The translations under genes were made by a program, and so were the position numbers. From an uncultured Bacilli bacterium (GTDB lineage Bacteria; Bacillota_I; Bacilli_A; RF39; UBA660), in the NCBI GenBank assembly GCA_934090685.1, contig CAKOJN010000004.1:1-64000 (forward strand): a stretch of 64,000 bases of DNA, read 5' to 3'. Below the pieces are notes generated by a model that made no database searches, was not told the DNA's origin, and worked only from the letters and a program-made list of their open reading frames with translations. Shown here one piece after another: positions 1 through 7,962 of this stretch (position 1 is the stretch's first letter; each line of letters opens with the position of its first letter).

Positions 1-87
1 TATTTAGGACACACAAAAATAGATGAGACATTAAATACTTACTCTCACCTATTTAAGAATCAATTAAATGAAATAATAATATTATAG
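1..87 (+). CDS. Tyrosine recombinase/integrase, C-terminal end (partial)
   Basis: Only the last 28 codons are in the window; the 5' part lies to the left. The visible peptide starts YLGHTKIDET and continues NTYSHLF. This matches the box II end of phage and ICE-type tyrosine recombinases: the LGH motif, a conserved Thr, and the catalytic Tyr in TYSH that forms the 3'-phosphotyrosyl intermediate. It reads rightward and stops at TAG. Integrase genes usually lie at one end of their element, next to the attachment site, so the element probably extends leftward from here. The sequence after the stop holds tandem repeats typical of recombinase-binding regions. The family call is secure; the kind of element (prophage, ICE, genomic island) cannot be told. 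Confidence 0.85.
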   Translation, partial: YLGHTKIDETLNTYSHLFKNQLNEIIIL

Positions 88-104
88 ACAAACTAAATTA
101 AAAT

Positions 105-124
105 GGGTACCTATTTGGGTACCT
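105..124. repeat. Tandem GGGTACCT repeats downstream of integrase
   Basis: Two identical 8-mers GGGTACCT at 105-112 and 117-124 start 12 bp apart, and each holds the palindrome GGTACC. They begin 18 bp after the integrase stop codon. Short direct repeats here are often arm-type binding sites of the recombinase or part of the attachment region. That role is inferred from position only. Confidence 0.5.
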
Positions 125-159
125 AATACATATATCAAATGGCATAAAGCTTTTATTTA

Positions 160-254
160 CAACAAAAATGGAGCCTTTCGGCTCCTTCAGGGGGTTTTGG
201 TTGAATACATCCACACTTATATTCGTAGAAGTATTCGTGACATATTTCTATGCC
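160..254 (-). ncRNA. Candidate small RNA beside the integrase
   Basis: On the minus strand a complete small transcription unit is visible. It has a -35 TTGACA (289-284), a 17-bp spacer and a -10 TATTAT (266-261), then about 90 nt ending in a GC-rich hairpin (170-185) with a T-rich tail. Inside, GAATAC and GTATTC can pair around a loop. No convincing ribosome binding site or conserved ORF was found; the frame that stays open through the hairpin lacks an ATG start. I do not recognise the RNA family. Start and end are estimated from the promoter and terminator. Confidence 0.5.
164..185 (-). terminator. Rho-independent terminator (GGAGCC/GGCTCC hairpin)
   Basis: Six-bp GC-rich stem GGAGCC (170-175) and GGCTCC (180-185) around a 4-nt loop. 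On the minus strand it is followed by ATTTTTG. This is the most GC-rich hairpin in the window and acts leftward. Confidence 0.75.
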
Positions 255-260
255 AATTTA

Positions 261-289
261 ATAATATAATATTATAGATTTTTTGTCAA
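261..289 (-). promoter_or_regulatory. SigmaA-type promoter of the candidate small RNA
   Basis: TTGACA at 289-284 and TATTAT at 266-261 on the minus strand, with a 17-bp spacer. It lies downstream of the kinase-like gene's stop, so it is not that gene's promoter; its only visible target is the short unit ending at the 170-185 hairpin. Confidence 0.6.
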
Positions 290-316
290 TTTATTTTTTA
301 ATTTTTTACATTAATT

Positions 317-1024
317 TTATTTTTTTCTTATCAATCTCATTCCGTTTTTAAAATCACTTACTGTTTCTATTCTAAACATTCTTTGCTCAAAATAATTAAT
401 AAACTCTTTTAATAATGCTGAAGGTTTAATTCTACCATATGCTCCACATTCATTAACTAAATCATTCAATCTACTTGATTCAATTTGTGCTAATTTTACT
501 AATTCTGATATTATAGTTTCGCTTAATTCTTTCATATTTGATCTAAGTAATTCTATAGTAAATTCTGATGTTACTTCAAACAAATCAGTATCTACTCCCA
601 CTATTACATTATCTGGCGTTAAAATTAAATTTTCTTGATGCATATCATGTACTCTAATCCCCATTTTTGATAATTTAATTACTTCCATTTCAAACACTTC
701 TAGTGCTTTTACAAACTCTCTTATTAATATTTGTCCATTCAAATTATAAATAACATTACCTTCAAAATAATCGCTTAAATAACCTTTAAAACCCTCATAT
801 GAATAATCACCTTCAAATACCAATACTTTAGGAAATGCCATATAAGTACTTACTTGTTCCGTTAATAATTCCAATTGAGGCAAATTAAAATTATCTGTTT
901 TATATTCTTTATAAATCAGTTCTTTACTATATCTAAATATATTTCCCTGTAAACCTTTATCATTTATCAGTTCTCTATGAAAATAATCAGGTATTTTCGG
1001 TAATATTATTTTTTTGTTCGTCAT
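317..1024 (-). CDS. Minimal protein-kinase-like fold protein, function unknown
   Basis: A 235-residue soluble protein. The segment HDMHQEN near residue 126, followed about 13 residues later by VDTD, matches the catalytic loop and metal-binding motif of the protein-kinase-like superfamily (aminoglycoside phosphotransferases, Rio/lipopolysaccharide kinases). Lysines in a YKEYK segment near residue 40 could be the ATP-binding Lys, but no clear glycine loop is seen, so the N-lobe is reduced. The substrate cannot be told. The start is ATG 1024: GAGGTG lies just ahead, whereas the upstream GTG at 1030 is part of that site. It stands alone between the integrase end and a membrane-protein operon and may belong to the accessory region. 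Kinase-like fold is likely; activity is unproven. Confidence 0.6.
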   Translation of the reverse strand: MTNKKIILPKIPDYFHRELINDKGLQGNIFRYSKELIYKEYKTDNFNLPQLELLTEQVSTYMAFPKVLVFEGDYSYEGFKGYLSDYFEGNVIYNLNGQILIREFVKALEVFEMEVIKLSKMGIRVHDMHQENLILTPDNVIVGVDTDLFEVTSEFTIELLRSNMKELSETIISELVKLAQIESSRLNDLVNECGAYGRIKPSALLKEFINYFEQRMFRIETVSDFKNGMRLIRKK

Positions 1025-1081
1025 ACGCACCTCATAGTTTTATAGAATAGCATATTTATTAAGATAATTCAAGCAAACAAA

Positions 1082-1107
1082 AAGGCGAAAATATATATCT
1101 TCACCTT
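1082..1107 (-). terminator. Weak hairpin terminator after the pduL-ABC operon
   Basis: Arms AAGGCGAA (1082-1089) and TTCACCTT (1100-1107) pair with one mismatch; the minus-strand tail is TTTGTTTG. It overlaps the stop codon of the operon's last gene. Confidence 0.45.
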
Positions 1108-1825
1108 ATTTCTTATTATTTCTTGTTGATATCACTGTAGCTATTATTCCTATTAAAGCACCTACCCCTGTGTATATAAGAATATTTTTTATATTAAAAT
1201 CTTTTTTACCAACATTATCTAATTCTTTTTGTACATCTTCACTTTCATTTTTATACTTATCAAGAACATTGAAAGTTGCACTATCCATAATAGTTTTCAT
1301 ATTTGTTTCATCAGTTTGTGTAATATCACTTTGTTTTTGTATTTGAAATGTGTATCCTTGTGCATTAACAACTGTATAATAAGTTAATATATTGTATTTT
1401 GATGCTTCATCATAATATTTAATAACTGCATATTTATTTTTACCACTATTATAAATTTTATAATCAGTTGAGGAAACTAATTTGCCAACCTCTTTAGCAA
1501 CTTCTTTTACTACATCATCTGGATAATTAGATAGATTATTCATATCTTCAACTGACTTAATTCTTAATATAAAATCAGTTCCTAATTCTTTAGGCGATGC
1601 ATCTATATAAGCTTCATTTTCATTAAAGAAATTTTCCATATAATCTTTAGTTACTCCTAAAGTCTCTAAATCTTTATTGCCATCTAAATTATATCTTGTA
1701 AATACATACCAATCATCATTAAAATCTATAGTCAGATTAATCTCTCTTAAATCAACATTTTTTCCGTAAATGTTAACTGGTATGAACAACACTAAACTTA
1801 TCAATAAACACAACACTTTTTTCAT
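1106..1825 (-). CDS. Secreted/membrane-anchored hypothetical protein
   Basis: A 239-residue protein with a typical N-terminal signal peptide (MKK followed by a hydrophobic stretch to about residue 20). A long extracytoplasmic region of mixed alpha/beta character follows, then one C-terminal membrane segment (about residues 212-232) ending in RNNKK. This is the layout of an extracellular domain held by a C-terminal anchor. No recognised domain. It is the last gene of the pduL-ABC transporter operon, only 10 bp after the permease, which suggests it works with or is exported near that transporter. A weak hairpin closes the operon at its stop codon. Confidence 0.7.
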   Translation of the reverse strand: MKKVLCLLISLVLFIPVNIYGKNVDLREINLTIDFNDDWYVFTRYNLDGNKDLETLGVTKDYMENFFNENEAYIDASPKELGTDFILRIKSVEDMNNLSNYPDDVVKEVAKEVGKLVSSTDYKIYNSGKNKYAVIKYYDEASKYNILTYYTVVNAQGYTFQIQKQSDITQTDETNMKTIMDSATFNVLDKYKNESEDVQKELDNVGKKDFNIKNILIYTGVGALIGIIATVISTRNNKK

Positions 1826-1835
1826 AATATTACTC

Positions 1836-3176
1836 CTAATCCTTTAATGACTTAAACATTTTCTTCCATAAATTACTTGATGAATAATTTAATATTCCTG
1901 CTTTATATATCTTAAGTCCATATTTATATAATAAACCACAAGTACCAATTAATAATAATATTGATATTCCAAGATCTAGTAATGACATCTCACCAAGAGT
2001 ATACATAACAGGCGCTAATATACCTGAAATAAATGGTATAAACGCAGCTACTTTAATAAATAATGCTCCTTGATATACGGATGCATATATAGCTAAATAA
2101 TATCCTATCATTAAGAATATCATGACTGGTGTTAATATCTGATTATAGTCTTCCATATTAGTTGTCATACTAGCAAGTACTCCTATAAATAAAGAATATG
2201 CAAAGAAACTAAATAACATTAATAATATAAAGAATGGTATACCACTTACTAATCTACTTGCTATATCGCTTTGTAAGAACATGTTAATATATTGTGAAAC
2301 ATTACTTACTGATACATTACTAGATATTACATCACTTCCAGGTATTCCAGTAGTGGCAACTCTTATTAGTGCCCCAACTATTACATAGAAAATAAGTAAC
2401 AATCCTTGAACTATCGCAAATACATTAGCTGATATTAATTTAGATAAAAAATGTATTTCAGGTTTTACACTTGATATAATAACTTCCATACTCTTAGTAG
2501 ACTTTTCTTCATTAATTTCAGCCCCTATCATTTGTATAATTAATATAATAAGCAAGAAGAAAGGTACTATAAATATAATAATTATTATTCCACCTATTTT
2601 CTCCATTAATTCTTCATTTTCATTAAGATTTTCATCTAAAAGAGTTCTCTTTACTTCAACTGGCTTATAAACATCATTTAAAGTATTTTGATCTATATTA
2701 GATTTCTCTAGTGCCAAATTTGACTTGACTGTATTTAACGCATTAATTATATTTTGATATAATACTGTATCTATATAATCATATGATATAATCTCTGCAT
2801 TAAATATTTTATCTATTCCATTACTATCACTTTTAGTAATATAAACAATTATATCATCGTTTTCATCTTTGATAATTTCTTTTTTTAATTCGCTTACTTT
2901 CTTATCACTTTTCTTTATCTCAGCATTATAGTTATCAAGTATATCTAAATAACTATTTTTCATTGTTTCATTAACATCATCATATATACCCATTTCATCT
3001 ACTATATATACATGTGTTAATTTATCAAAATCTCCACCAAATAATTTAACTATACTATCTAAATTAATAAGTACAGCTATTACTATAAATAATACTAAAT
3101 TAGTTATTTTAAATGATTTAGTATTTATTTTTCTCTTAATGCTATCTTTTGTTAAAAACTTAAACTTATTTTTCAT
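1836..3176 (-). CDS. ABC transporter permease, NatB/ABC-2 type
   Basis: A 446-residue membrane protein. One membrane segment near residues 23-44 is followed by a large extracytoplasmic domain (about 50-190), then a hydrophobic block with about five or six segments to the C terminus. This is the ABC-2 exporter layout of the NatB/YhaP type, and the segment GAEINEEKSTKSMEVIISS is characteristic of that family. It overlaps the 3' end of the ATPase gene at 3166-4065 by 11 bp, so the two are translationally coupled and form one exporter. NatAB relatives extrude Na+ or export peptides/drugs; the substrate here is unknown. Family call is strong. Confidence 0.85.
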   Translation of the reverse strand: MKNKFKFLTKDSIKRKINTKSFKITNLVLFIVIAVLINLDSIVKLFGGDFDKLTHVYIVDEMGIYDDVNETMKNSYLDILDNYNAEIKKSDKKVSELKKEIIKDENDDIIVYITKSDSNGIDKIFNAEIISYDYIDTVLYQNIINALNTVKSNLALEKSNIDQNTLNDVYKPVEVKRTLLDENLNENEELMEKIGGIIIIIFIVPFFLLIILIIQMIGAEINEEKSTKSMEVIISSVKPEIHFLSKLISANVFAIVQGLLLIFYVIVGALIRVATTGIPGSDVISSNVSVSNVSQYINMFLQSDIASRLVSGIPFFILLMLFSFFAYSLFIGVLASMTTNMEDYNQILTPVMIFLMIGYYLAIYASVYQGALFIKVAAFIPFISGILAPVMYTLGEMSLLDLGISILLLIGTCGLLYKYGLKIYKAGILNYSSSNLWKKMFKSLKD

Positions 3177-4065
3177 ATGCCTCCCCTACTGTACTTACAA
3201 ATATTTCATTTAAAGTTGGTTCCTCAACTACAAATTTAATTACATTGTTATATTTAGATACCTTTTTAAATACATTATTAACATATGCAATATCTTCTAT
3301 TTTAATAGTATATTCATTTTTATTTTTAGTAACGTCTACTACACCTTTTATTTTTTTAATTTCATCTACATCTAAGTCAGCTATTACTTTAATATTTTTC
3401 TTTCTATAATCTTCTTTAATTTTAGTTAATTTACCCTCTAGAACAGTATTACCTTTAACAAGTATAACAAGTGAATCACAAAAATATTCTATATGTTCCA
3501 TCATATGTGATGAAAATATTATCATAGTTTTATTTTTCTTAAGTCTCAATATTACTTTCTTAAACATTTCTACATTTATAGGATCTAACCCACTAAATGG
3601 TTCATCTAATATTAAGAGTCTTGGACTATGAAGTATACTTATTATAAATTGTATCTTCTGTTGATTTCCTTTAGATAATTCTTTTATTTTTTTATTTTTA
3701 TATTCTTTAATATTAAATTCATCTAAATACTCATCTAATTTCTCTTCTACTTCTTTTTCAGTCAACCCTTTAAGTACACCATAATATATTGCTTGCTCTA
3801 AAACAGTTTTACTTGTTATTAAACTTCTTTCTTCTGTTAAGAAGCCTATTTGATCAGTAAGAGAATAATCAATTTTTTTACCATCTAAAGTAATTTCACC
3901 TTCAGTTTTATCAAGAAGTCCCATAATCATTCTAAAAGTGGTTGTTTTACCTGCACCATTCACACCAAGTAAACCAAATATTTCTCCTTCTTTTATTTCA
4001 AAGGATAAATCATTTACCGCTCTAAAGTCATCATAATATTTAGTGACATGACTTACTTTTAACAT
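3166..4065 (-). CDS. ABC transporter ATP-binding protein (NatA-like)
   Basis: A 299-residue cytoplasmic ATPase. It has a Walker A GVNGAGKTT near residue 34-42, an ABC signature LSKGNQQK near 135, a Walker B LLILDEPFSG near 155, and a switch His in SSHMMEH. The last ~80 residues form the extra C-terminal domain (DUF4162-like) common in NatA/YhaQ-type ATPases of ABC-2 exporters. It powers the permease encoded immediately downstream. It overlaps the upstream pduL gene by 7 bp. All catalytic motifs are intact. Confidence 0.9.
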   Translation of the reverse strand: MLKVSHVTKYYDDFRAVNDLSFEIKEGEIFGLLGVNGAGKTTTFRMIMGLLDKTEGEITLDGKKIDYSLTDQIGFLTEERSLITSKTVLEQAIYYGVLKGLTEKEVEEKLDEYLDEFNIKEYKNKKIKELSKGNQQKIQFIISILHSPRLLILDEPFSGLDPINVEMFKKVILRLKKNKTMIIFSSHMMEHIEYFCDSLVILVKGNTVLEGKLTKIKEDYRKKNIKVIADLDVDEIKKIKGVVDVTKNKNEYTIKIEDIAYVNNVFKKVSKYNNVIKFVVEEPTLNEIFVSTVGEAYEK

Positions 4066-4613
4066 ATCTTTACCTCCATTCCATTTTCTATTCCTAACTT
4101 TTCTGCTTCATCTTTATTCATATGATATTCAAGTACACATGTTTCATCAGATTTAATCATAACATCATCAAGAGTTAACTCATTTACTTCTATTTTTACT
4201 ATTTGGCCTTTAGAGACATTAAACTCTTTTAAGTCTTCACTGCTCATATGAATATGTCTATCAGCAATAATAGTTGACTCAATTGCTTCATACGTACCAT
4301 GTGGCCCTACTATAGTGATAGACTCACTTCCCTTTAAGTTTCCACTACTTCTAATTGGCGGATTAATACCTAAATATTCACAATCCTTTTCAAGTAATTC
4401 TACTTGTGTATATTTTCTACAAGGTCCGACTATACGAACATTATCTATTTTCTTATTATTTTTAATTAACGTTACTGTTTCTTCTGCCGCAAATTGCCCT
4501 TTTTGTACTAACATTCTTCTAATATTAAGATTATAGTTTTTACCAAATAATATATCTAATACCTCACGTGTTACATGAATATGATGATTAGATAAAGCTG
4601 ACTTTATTATCAT
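4059..4613 (-). CDS. pduL: Phosphate propanoyl/acetyltransferase PduL
   Basis: A 184-residue enzyme of the PduL family, which moves an acyl group between CoA and phosphate and so links acyl-CoA to acyl-phosphate. It contains both family zinc-binding histidine segments: SNHHIHVTRE near the start and ADRHIHMSSEDL near residue 118. KGQFAAEETVTL is also conserved. There is no obvious N-terminal microcompartment-targeting extension and no compartment shell gene nearby, so it probably acts in the cytosol as the phosphotransacetylase. A phosphoketolase gene (28314-30659), which produces acetyl-phosphate, is in the same window. It heads an operon with an ABC exporter, an unusual partnership. Confidence 0.85.
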   Translation of the reverse strand: MIIKSALSNHHIHVTREVLDILFGKNYNLNIRRMLVQKGQFAAEETVTLIKNNKKIDNVRIVGPCRKYTQVELLEKDCEYLGINPPIRSSGNLKGSESITIVGPHGTYEAIESTIIADRHIHMSSEDLKEFNVSKGQIVKIEVNELTLDDVMIKSDETCVLEYHMNKDEAEKLGIENGMEVKIC

Positions 4614-4718
4614 AAAAGTATCCTCCCACTACATTATAAAATATTTTTATTTAAAATTGAATAATTAATCACAAAATAATCTATATTTCATTAAATAATA
4701 TTAAAAGGGGATGATAGT

Positions 4719-5045
4719 TTGAACGGTAGTTATTATAAAACTCCAGTATTTTTAAATGATATAGAAAGGGATTCAAATATGCCAAACAATTATCAAACAG
4801 ATTATCCAATAGAACAAAGTTATATTGAAAATATAATAAGAAATAACATTGGTAAAAAAGTAAGAGTACACGCATCTTTTAGTGATTCAGTTGAATGGAG
4901 AGATAGAGTATTTACAGGTATAATTGAACATGCAGGTAGAGATAATCTTGTTTTAAATGATGTTGAAAATAATAAACACTACTTAATACTTATGATATAT
5001 GTTGATTTCTTTGAATTTGATGAAGAAATAATTTACGCAAAATAA
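4719..5045 (+). CDS. gerQ: Spore coat/germination protein GerQ
   Basis: A 108-residue protein matching GerQ (YwdL). The core runs from SYIENIIRNNIGKKVRVHAS through AGRDNLVLND to FEFDEEI at the end. In Bacillus GerQ is an inner-coat protein that is crosslinked by transglutaminase and needed for the lytic enzyme CwlJ. The start is TTG at 4719, placed seven bases after the GGGG of AAGGGGATGAT; the first ~30 residues are variable, as in other GerQ proteins. It is transcribed divergently from pduL. A possible sigmaK-like element (AC, 16 bp, CATTAAATA) lies just upstream but is weak evidence. Its presence is one of several signs that the organism forms spores. Confidence 0.85.
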   Translation: MNGSYYKTPVFLNDIERDSNMPNNYQTDYPIEQSYIENIIRNNIGKKVRVHASFSDSVEWRDRVFTGIIEHAGRDNLVLNDVENNKHYLILMIYVDFFEFDEEIIYAK

Positions 5046-5096
5046 CTTTAAATATAATATGATTTTTGCTATAATATTTAGGTAGGATGTGATTAT

Positions 5097-5651
5097 ATGA
5101 ATACACTAAATATTATTGCTCTAATACTTGTTATCTTAATTATTCTTATTAGTTTAATTACTATTTTATTTAAGTGTCATAATGAAAAATTAGAATCTAT
5201 TGTTAAAAATTTAGATACTACAGAAAAAGAATGTTTTGATAAATTAAAAAACAAATATGATTTTATTATTAGACTTATAAACATAATAGAAGATAAATAT
5301 AAAGTCGAAAGTAAAATATTTGAAGACGTTAAAAAGATGAAAATAGATTCAATTAAATCATATAAAAATGAAAAGATACTTAATAAGTGTTATAAAGAAA
5401 TACTACAAATAAAAGAAGATAATAAAAAGACTAAAGTAAGAAGTTTTAAAGATATAATAAATGATTATGAAGATAATGAATTATTAATTATATCGCTAAG
5501 AACTTATTATAATAAGTATGTATTAGAATATAATAATTTAATTAAAAAAATTCCTTATAATATCATTGCTAAATTTAAAAAATATCAACTTAGAACTCTA
5601 TTAGAAGGAAAAGAATTAACAACTAATTTTAATAATTCTTTGGAAGTGTAA
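5097..5651 (+). CDS. LemA-like membrane protein
   Basis: A 184-residue protein with an N-terminal membrane segment (about residues 5-27) followed by a long, charged, helical cytoplasmic or extracellular region. The C-terminal segment YYNKYVLEYNNLIKKIPYNI followed by IAKFKKY resembles the LemA signature (YN..v..YN..i..fP.niiA..f). LemA proteins are single-pass membrane proteins of poorly known function. The match is partial and the first half is divergent. Its last 23 bp overlap the 3' end of ung on the other strand, so the two genes converge without an intergenic terminator. Confidence 0.6.
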   Translation: MNTLNIIALILVILIILISLITILFKCHNEKLESIVKNLDTTEKECFDKLKNKYDFIIRLINIIEDKYKVESKIFEDVKKMKIDSIKSYKNEKILNKCYKEILQIKEDNKKTKVRSFKDIINDYEDNELLIISLRTYYNKYVLEYNNLIKKIPYNIIAKFKKYQLRTLLEGKELTTNFNNSLEV

Positions 5652-6300
5652 AATTCACTTCTTTTATTTTATTTTGTTTTAAAAAATTATTAGTTTTAGA
5701 AAATGGTTTGCTTCCAAAGAATCCATTTCTGGCAGAAAATGGACTTGGATGAGTACTTTCTATTACTAAATGTTTAGGGTTTGTTATTAGTGCTTTTTTA
5801 CTTCTTGCGAAACTACCCCAAAGTATAAATACGATAGGTTCCTTTTTTAAATTTAAAAGTTTAATTATATGATCTGTAAGTAATTGCCAACCTAAATCCC
5901 TATGAGATGCTGGTAAGTCTTTTCTAACTGTAAGTACTGAGTTTAATAAAAGTACGCCCTCATGTGTCCACGGTGTTAAATCTCCACATTCTTCATTTTT
6001 AATACCTAAATCATCATATAATTCCTTAAATATATTTTGAAGACTAGGTGGTAATTTAACTCCCTTTTTAACACTAAATGATAGTCCATGAGCTTGTCCT
6101 TCTCCATGATATGGATCTTGTCCTATAATAACAACTTTAGTATCTTTATATGAAGTGTTCTTTAAAGCATTAAAAATATCATCCCATTTAGGAAAACATG
6201 TGTAATTTTTATACTCTTCTTTAACTTTATTCATAAATCTTTTAAAATTTGGACTTTCCCATACACTAGATAAAACTATATCCCAATCATTACCTATCAT
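5629..6300 (-). CDS. ung: Uracil-DNA glycosylase
   Basis: A 223-residue family 1 uracil-DNA glycosylase, which removes uracil from DNA to start base excision repair. The water-activating motif GQDPYHG is at residues 60-66 (Asp62 catalytic). LLLNSVLTV and the uracil/minor-groove loop HPSPFSARNGFFG near residue 185 are also intact. Length is typical. It is the last gene of the rplI-dnaB operon and overlaps the upstream transporter gene by 4 bp. Confidence 0.95.
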   Translation of the reverse strand: MIGNDWDIVLSSVWESPNFKRFMNKVKEEYKNYTCFPKWDDIFNALKNTSYKDTKVVIIGQDPYHGEGQAHGLSFSVKKGVKLPPSLQNIFKELYDDLGIKNEECGDLTPWTHEGVLLLNSVLTVRKDLPASHRDLGWQLLTDHIIKLLNLKKEPIVFILWGSFARSKKALITNPKHLVIESTHPSPFSARNGFFGSKPFSKTNNFLKQNKIKEVNFTLPKNY

Positions 6301-7544
6301 ATTTTCTCACTTCCTAATAGTTTTATTATACTATAAGAATTAATAATAATCATAATAAATAATAAATAATCTAAATATTTCCAAATAATACTATTATCTA
6401 TTACTATTGCAAGTAAACAAATTATTATAAATAGTATTTTAAAAACAATAAGTAAAGCTTTACTACCTGTTAGATACTCTATATAATTTTTACCAATATA
6501 ATATCCACTTAATATTGTAGTAAAACCAAATAAAATAAATGTTATTATTAAAAGATATACTCCTATTTTACCACTTGTCATATAAAACACTGAGTTAATT
6601 AATACAATATAATCATCAGTTACTTTATTATTATATAAATAGATTAATAATAATGAAGAGATTAATGCAGTTATAACAAACGAAATAAAATACATTCCTA
6701 AAACTTGATATCTCATACATATATCAGAGTCATTTTTATCAGTAGAAGATGATACTGAAGTAGTCCCAACTAATACTTCATTCATAAATATGCTTCTTTT
6801 AATACCAATTACCATACCTGATAATAATGATTTAATTGAAAAAATTTGATTAAAATTATATTTAAAAGACAAAATTAATATATCAATATTTTTAAATATG
6901 CTAAATAAACACATAACAATAAATATAAAGCACATGATGGGCACTATTTTATTCATAAGTTTTAACACTGAATCAATAGATAAATCAATAGTTATTAAAA
7001 GTATTAAGAAAACACATACTATTATAATAATCTTATTAATATTAGTATTTATCTCTATCATATTACTTATAGTATTTAACTGTATCATTTGAAAGAAAAA
7101 ACAATAAATAATTATTAAAAGTATACAAGAAAATAAAGCAAGTATTCTTCTGTTAGTTCCATACTTTAATATAAAATATGGTCCTCCTATAAAATTATCT
7201 TTATTTTTCTTTCTATATTTTTTTCCCAAATAAGACTCATAATAACAAATAGAACTCATTAATAATGAAAATAAGATTATCCATATTATTGACCCAAAAC
7301 CTCCAACTATTATACATACTGTTGTGCCAATAATTGAACCTACTCCAACCTTAGTACCAAGTGTTAAAAACAATGATGTTTTATCCTTACTAAACAACTC
7401 ATTTATTCTTAGTTTATAATTTCTATACTTAATTTTCTTACCCACAAAGATTGAAAGTATAAACATAAATATAGTCAATATTGTCCACATACTAAATAAT
7501 ATTTTTATAATTAAAAAGTTATCACTATTTATGATAACTTTCAT
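6297..7544 (-). CDS. Amino acid:cation symporter-like protein (AGCS family, divergent)
   Basis: A 415-residue polytopic membrane protein with about ten hydrophobic segments. Several blocks match sodium:alanine symporters: GTKVGVGSIIGTT in the first transmembrane block, a following GGPYF segment, and MNEVLVGTTSVSS in place of the usual NEAGMGSAP. It is shorter than typical AGCS proteins (about 450-540 residues) and has unusually many Ile and Leu codons, so it is a divergent member; substrate not determinable. It overlaps rlmH by 20 bp and ung by 4 bp. An amino acid transporter inside a replication/translation operon is unusual. Confidence 0.65.
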   Translation of the reverse strand: MKVIINSDNFLIIKILFSMWTILTIFMFILSIFVGKKIKYRNYKLRINELFSKDKTSLFLTLGTKVGVGSIIGTTVCIIVGGFGSIIWIILFSLLMSSICYYESYLGKKYRKKNKDNFIGGPYFILKYGTNRRILALFSCILLIIIYCFFFQMIQLNTISNMIEINTNINKIIIIVCVFLILLITIDLSIDSVLKLMNKIVPIMCFIFIVMCLFSIFKNIDILILSFKYNFNQIFSIKSLLSGMVIGIKRSIFMNEVLVGTTSVSSSTDKNDSDICMRYQVLGMYFISFVITALISSLLLIYLYNNKVTDDYIVLINSVFYMTSGKIGVYLLIITFILFGFTTILSGYYIGKNYIEYLTGSKALLIVFKILFIIICLLAIVIDNSIIWKYLDYLLFIMIIINSYSIIKLLGSEKI

Positions 7545-7962
7545 TATTCATTATTTTAAATGATCTATATATTTGTTCTAGCAAGATTGCCCTAAAAAGT
7601 CCATGAGGAAAAGTTAGTTTAGAAAATGATATCAACTCATTACTTAGACTCTTAATCTCATCATCAATGCCATCTGAACCACCTATTATAAATGTAATAT
7701 TACTTTTACTATTATTAAATAAGTTTTCTAAATGATCTTTAAATTCAATAGAGCTAAATTCCCTACCATGTATATCTAATGAAATAATATAGTCATTCTT
7801 ATTTATTTTTTTTAATATTTCATCTTTTTCTTTAGTGATACTACTATCTTTAACTTCGATTAACTCAATCTTATGATATTTAGTTATTCTTTTATAATAA
7901 TCTTCCACCATGCTTTTTAAATATTTTTCTTTTAAAGAACCAACTGCAATAATCTTTATCAT
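7525..7962 (-). CDS. rlmH: 23S rRNA (pseudouridine1915-N3)-methyltransferase
   Basis: A 145-residue SPOUT-class methyltransferase that methylates pseudouridine 1915 of 23S rRNA in the finished 70S ribosome. MIKIIAVGSLKEKYL at the start, the SAM-binding knot segment IIGGSDGID near residues 92-100 and LLEQIYRSFKI near the end are diagnostic. It is slightly shorter than the B. subtilis protein but ends in the usual NNESYHK. It overlaps the M23 peptidase gene upstream by 4 bp. Confidence 0.95.
   Translation of the reverse strand: MIKIIAVGSLKEKYLKSMVEDYYKRITKYHKIELIEVKDSSITKEKDEILKKINKNDYIISLDIHGREFSSIEFKDHLENLFNNSKSNITFIIGGSDGIDDEIKSLSNELISFSKLTFPHGLFRAILLEQIYRSFKIMNNESYHK

Noticed and set aside
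160..260. A minus-strand open frame with several Cys residues running through the hairpin at 170-185
   Set aside because: It has no ATG/GTG/TTG start with a ribosome binding site and reads through an evident terminator, so the RNA interpretation fits better.
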